The notes beneath the pieces are model-generated. The model saw only the letters and a list, made by a program, of their open reading frames with translations, was not told the DNA's origin and made no database searches. A stretch of 64,000 nt of DNA from Polymorphobacter_B sp038225475 (lineage in GTDB: Bacteria > Pseudomonadota > Alphaproteobacteria > Sphingomonadales > Sphingomonadaceae): assembly GCA_038225475.1 (NCBI GenBank), contig JBBRRA010000006.1, positions 124,001-188,000 of the forward strand, in the 5' to 3' direction. Shown one piece after another: positions 61,381 through 64,000 of the stretch. Position 1 is the first letter of the stretch, and each line of letters opens with the position of its first letter. Position numbers and translations under genes: made by a program.

Positions 61381-62645
61381 TCACCGAGATCAATTTCGAT
61401 GGACTGATCGGCCCGAGCCATAATTATTCGGCGCTCAGTCTCGGTAACCTTGCGAGCACGTCGAATGCCGGTGCGGTGTCGCGGCCGCGCGCTGCGGCGC
61501 TGCAGGGTCTTGCGAAGATGCGCGCGCTGCTCGACCTCGGCCTGCCGCAGGGACTGCTGCTGCCGCCCGAGCGCCCGGCGTCCGGCTGGCTTCGCAGCCT
61601 CGGTTTTGCCGGCGACGACGATGCCGTCGCAGCGGCCGCCTATGCTGCCGACCCGCGGCTGTTCGCGCAGGCGTTTTCGGCGTCGAGCATGTGGACCGCC
61701 AACGCTGCCACGGTGTCGCCGTCTCCCGATACCGCCGACGGCCGCTGCCATTTGAGCGTCGCCAACCTGTCGCGGATGCCGCACCGCAGTCTCGAACATC
61801 CCGCGACCGAGGCGCAGCTGCGTACGGCCTTTGCGCATGCCGGCTTTGCCGTCCACGCCGCGGTGCCCGCATGCTTTGGTGACGAGGGCGCGGCAAATCA
61901 CATGCGGCTGGCGGTGCGCCACGATCGGCCGGGCGTCGAAGTCTTCGTCTATGGCGAGGAGGGCGGCCGCTTTCCGGCGCGTCAGCATGCGCAAGCGAGC
62001 CGCGCGGTTGCGCGCCGCCACGGTGTCGGCCGTGCGCTGTTCGTCCAGCAATCCCCCGAAGCGATTGCGGCAGGCGCGTTTCACAATGACGTCGTCGCGG
62101 TCGCCAACGAGACCGTGCTGTTCGCACACGAGCAGGCGTTTGCCGACCGTGCCGATTTTTACGGCGCGCTGACTGCCGCGCTGCCCGAAGCGGTGATCGT
62201 CGAGGTTCCGGCAAGTGCGGTCAGCCTTGGCGATGCGATCACATCGTATCTGTTCAACTCGCAACTGGTGACGCTGCCCGGCGGCGGCATGGCGTTGATC
62301 CTGCCGCGCGAGGCGGAGGCAAACGGCGCGGTCAAGGCGTATCTCGATGCGCTTATCGCCGGCAATGGACCGATCCGTGCGGTGCAGTTCGTCGAAGTCC
62401 GCGAATCGATGCGCAATGGCGGTGGCCCGGCGTGCCTGCGGCTGCGCGTCGTTGCCGACCCGGCGGCGGTCGATCCGCGTTTCCTGCTCGATGCTGCCAA
62501 GGCCGACCGGCTGGCGCGCGTGATCGAGGCGCATTGGCCCGAGGCGATTGCGGCCGCCGACCTTGGTTCGCGCGATCTGTGGGCGCAGTGCCGGCACGCG
62601 CGCACGGCAGCCGCAGCGACGCTCGACCTTCCTCAATTGCGCTGA
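61377..62645 (+). CDS. astB: N-succinylarginine dihydrolase
   Basis: Converts succinylarginine to succinylornithine, CO2 and ammonia. 422 residues, slightly shorter than E. coli AstB (447). Amidinotransferase-superfamily motifs: NFDGLIGPSHNYSALSLGN at the start, SSMWTANAATVSPS, FHNDVVAVANETVLFAHE with the catalytic His, and MRNGGGPACLRLRV with the catalytic Cys. Last gene of the AST cluster. The succinylornithine transaminase AstC is not in the window. Confidence 0.95.
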   Translation: MITEINFDGLIGPSHNYSALSLGNLASTSNAGAVSRPRAAALQGLAKMRALLDLGLPQGLLLPPERPASGWLRSLGFAGDDDAVAAAAYAADPRLFAQAFSASSMWTANAATVSPSPDTADGRCHLSVANLSRMPHRSLEHPATEAQLRTAFAHAGFAVHAAVPACFGDEGAANHMRLAVRHDRPGVEVFVYGEEGGRFPARQHAQASRAVARRHGVGRALFVQQSPEAIAAGAFHNDVVAVANETVLFAHEQAFADRADFYGALTAALPEAVIVEVPASAVSLGDAITSYLFNSQLVTLPGGGMALILPREAEANGAVKAYLDALIAGNGPIRAVQFVEVRESMRNGGGPACLRLRVVADPAAVDPRFLLDAAKADRLARVIEAHWPEAIAAADLGSRDLWAQCRHARTAAAATLDLPQLR

Positions 62646-62729
62646 CCGGCACGCAGCCGCCACAAGCCACCCTTGCCGCGCCCCAAGAAAGCGTTGCTTT
62701 CGCTTGGGCGCTCGCGGCACCATCTGCAC

Positions 62730-63494
62730 ATGGTGATAGTGGGCCGGATCATTCTCGTTGGAGCAGGGCCGGGCGCGCCCGATCTGCTGACGTTGCGCGC
62801 CGCTCGCGCGATCGAGGCGGCCGACGTCATCGTCTATGACGGGCTGGTCGATGCGCGCGTGCTTGCGATGGCTCCGGTGGCAGCGCGCCGGATCGACGTC
62901 TCGAAGCGGCGCGCGCGACATACGCTGCCGCAGCCGGAGATCGGCTTGCTGCTGGTGCGCGAGGCGCGCGCCGGGCATGTCGTCGTCCGGCTCAAGGGCG
63001 GCGATCCATTCGTTTTCGGGCGCGGCGGCGAGGAAGTCGACGCCGCGCGCGCTGCCGGGATCGCCGTCGAGGTTGTCCCCGGCGTGTCGGCGGCGCTCGG
63101 TGCAGCGGCCGCAGCCCTGATGCCGCTGACGCACCGCGACCATGCCTCGAGCGTGACGTTCGTGGCGGGCGAATGTCGCGGGCTGGCAGCGCAGAATTGG
63201 GCCGGGCTGGCGGGCAAGGGCCGAACGCTGGTCATTTATATGGGCGTTTCGGGCGCGGGTGCGATCGCCGACAAGCTTATCGCCGACGGCCTCAGCCCCG
63301 AGACGCCGTGCGCGATTCTTGAACGTGGCACCCTGCCCGGAAGCCGGGCGTTGCGCACGTTGCTCGCCGACCTTGGTGACGCGGTGGTGGCAATGCAGGT
63401 GCAATCCCCGGCATTGCTGGTAGTCGGCGATGTCGCGGCGCTCGGCGTTGCCGACGACGTGCTGCATCGGATTACAGCGGAGACATTTGGATGA
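62730..63494 (+). CDS. cobA: Uroporphyrinogen-III C-methyltransferase
   Basis: Makes precorrin-2 from uroporphyrinogen III and SAM, first committed step to siroheme (and B12). 254 residues. Seen: ILVGAGPGAPDLLTLRAAR, VYDGLVDARVL, VRLKGGDPFVFGRGGEE and TLVIYMGVSG. ATG at 62730 begins MVIVGRIILVGAG; no strong ribosome-binding site, and alternative GTGs follow at 62733 and 62739. It is short and not fused to CysG oxidase/ferrochelatase. First gene of the assimilation operon. Confidence 0.93.
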   Translation: MVIVGRIILVGAGPGAPDLLTLRAARAIEAADVIVYDGLVDARVLAMAPVAARRIDVSKRRARHTLPQPEIGLLLVREARAGHVVVRLKGGDPFVFGRGGEEVDAARAAGIAVEVVPGVSAALGAAAAALMPLTHRDHASSVTFVAGECRGLAAQNWAGLAGKGRTLVIYMGVSGAGAIADKLIADGLSPETPCAILERGTLPGSRALRTLLADLGDAVVAMQVQSPALLVVGDVAALGVADDVLHRITAETFG

Positions 63495-63757
63495 TAAAAT
63501 TGCTGACGGGCAACGACCTGCTCACCGGCGACGTGCTGTGGTGGAGCGGTGCTGGGTGGAGCCTGCACCTCGGTGACGCCGTTGCCGTCGACGGCGATGG
63601 TCTGCTTGCCAAAGTCATCGCCGAGGAGCGGATCAATGATCCGGCATTGATCGATGCCGAAATGACCCCCGAGGGCCCACGTCCGCGGACGATGCGCGAA
63701 CGCATTCGCGGCAGGGGCCCGACCGTCCGCCTCGATCTAAACAGGATGCCTGCCTGA
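63491..63757 (+). CDS. DUF2849 protein
   Basis: 88 residues, beginning MIKLLTGNDLLTGDVLWW and containing INDPALIDAEMTPEGP and IRGRGPTVRLDLNRM. DUF2849 is a small family regularly found between cobA and the sulfite/nitrite reductase gene in alphaproteobacteria; function unknown. ATGA overlap with cobA, TGATG overlap with the next gene, so all three are coupled. Confidence 0.9.
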   Translation: MIKLLTGNDLLTGDVLWWSGAGWSLHLGDAVAVDGDGLLAKVIAEERINDPALIDAEMTPEGPRPRTMRERIRGRGPTVRLDLNRMPA

Positions 63758-64000
63758 TGTACCGCTATGACGAATATGACCAAGCGATTGTCGATGCGCG
63801 GGTCGCTGAATTTCGCGACCAGGTGGCGCGTCGGTTGGCCAATGAAATCACCGAGGACCAGTTCAAGCCGCTGCGGCTGATGAACGGGCTGTACCTGCAA
63901 CTCCACGCGTACATGCTCCGCGTTGCGGTGCCCTATGGCACGCTGTCGGGGACGCAGATGCATGCGCTGGCGCACATTGCGCGCAAATACGACCGCGGCT
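63757..64000 (+). CDS. cysI: Nitrite/sulfite reductase, siroheme-type (5' part only)
   Basis: 81 codons are present before the window ends. The translation MYRYDEYDQAIVDARVAEFR and ITEDQFKPLRLMNGLYLQLH then MLRVAVPYGTLSGTQM matches the ferredoxin-like N-terminal domain of assimilatory sulfite/nitrite reductases. The siroheme cysteines lie beyond the edge. ATG shares its A with the DUF2849 stop. Siroheme for it would come from cobA. Sulfite reductase is more likely than nitrite reductase given the cobA-DUF2849 context. Confidence 0.88.
   Translation, partial: MYRYDEYDQAIVDARVAEFRDQVARRLANEITEDQFKPLRLMNGLYLQLHAYMLRVAVPYGTLSGTQMHALAHIARKYDRG

Noticed and set aside
61308..63467. 719-residue minus-strand frame over astB and cobA
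   Set aside because: Shadow; crosses two well-identified genes and lacks a plausible start.

Overview
The window is a GC-rich chromosomal segment of an alphaproteobacterium, most likely a member of the Sphingomonadales. The evidence for that placement is: a pckA gene divergent from a ChvI/ChvG two-component pair, a VPEP-type PEP-CTERM protein, a TonB-dependent receptor with the 'VVTGSRI' plug start, an ScfR-like regulator beside aceB/aceA, an arginine succinyltransferase (AST) cluster headed by an M20 hydrolase, and a cobA-DUF2849-cysI series. Coding density is very high. Adjacent genes are often coupled by ATGA, GTGA or TGATG overlaps, GTG and TTG starts are common, and no gap between genes exceeds 300 bases. 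I see no rRNA, tRNA, CRISPR array, prophage, transposase or insertion sequence, so this looks like core chromosome with a few accessory insertions.

Layout. 1-4758: chvG (cut by the left edge) and chvI, a PEP-CTERM protein, then divergent pckA. 4958-7942: a large TonB-dependent receptor behind a strong promoter, closed by a bidirectional terminator. 7982-12463: the glyoxylate bypass locus (malate synthase coupled to its probable regulator, divergent isocitrate lyase). 12550-16857: an orphan molybdopterin oxidoreductase subunit coupled to ferrochelatase, then acetoacetyl-CoA reductase and a ribbon-helix-helix protein. 16860-21577 (minus): purE-purK-secreted protein; then DUF4136 lipoprotein, M14 carboxypeptidase and gpmA. 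21669-25880: galE, a zinc-free L36 gene, HAD hydrolase, pyruvate kinase, DUF1244 protein and a GreA-like factor. 25968-31685: old yellow enzyme, sugar 1-dehydrogenase, thrC, M16 peptidase and an rRNA-methyltransferase-like gene. 31919-38325: hyuA-hyuB divergent from an acyl-CoA dehydrogenase / CoA-transferase pair, probably a catabolic unit. 38336-44982: PdeM, Lhr-like helicase and MBL exonuclease of the 'ligase-associated' DNA repair set, without a ligase and interrupted by unrelated genes. 45027-48600: TauE/SafE permease with TIGR02186 partner and Kup. 48771-52658: DJ-1/PfpI protein, a DUF4130-UdgX fusion with its radical-SAM partner, and a DUF2306 protein. 52775-57700: DUF885 peptidase, NADP oxidoreductase divergent from a TetR gene that is coupled to SelO. 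57754-62645: AST arginine catabolism genes. 62730-64000: start of a siroheme/sulfite reductase operon cut by the right edge.

How it fits together. PEP carboxykinase, malate synthase and isocitrate lyase suggest growth on C2 or fatty-acid carbon, under ScfR-type and perhaps ChvGI control. Two separate clusters carry DNA repair genes (Lhr/PdeM/exonuclease and UdgX/radical SAM). The most unusual signals are noncoding: an element shared by two distant intergenic regions (18954-19008 and 31829-31862), and a leader before the sugar dehydrogenase in which one anti-SD arm can pair with two identical partners, one of them the ribosome-binding site.
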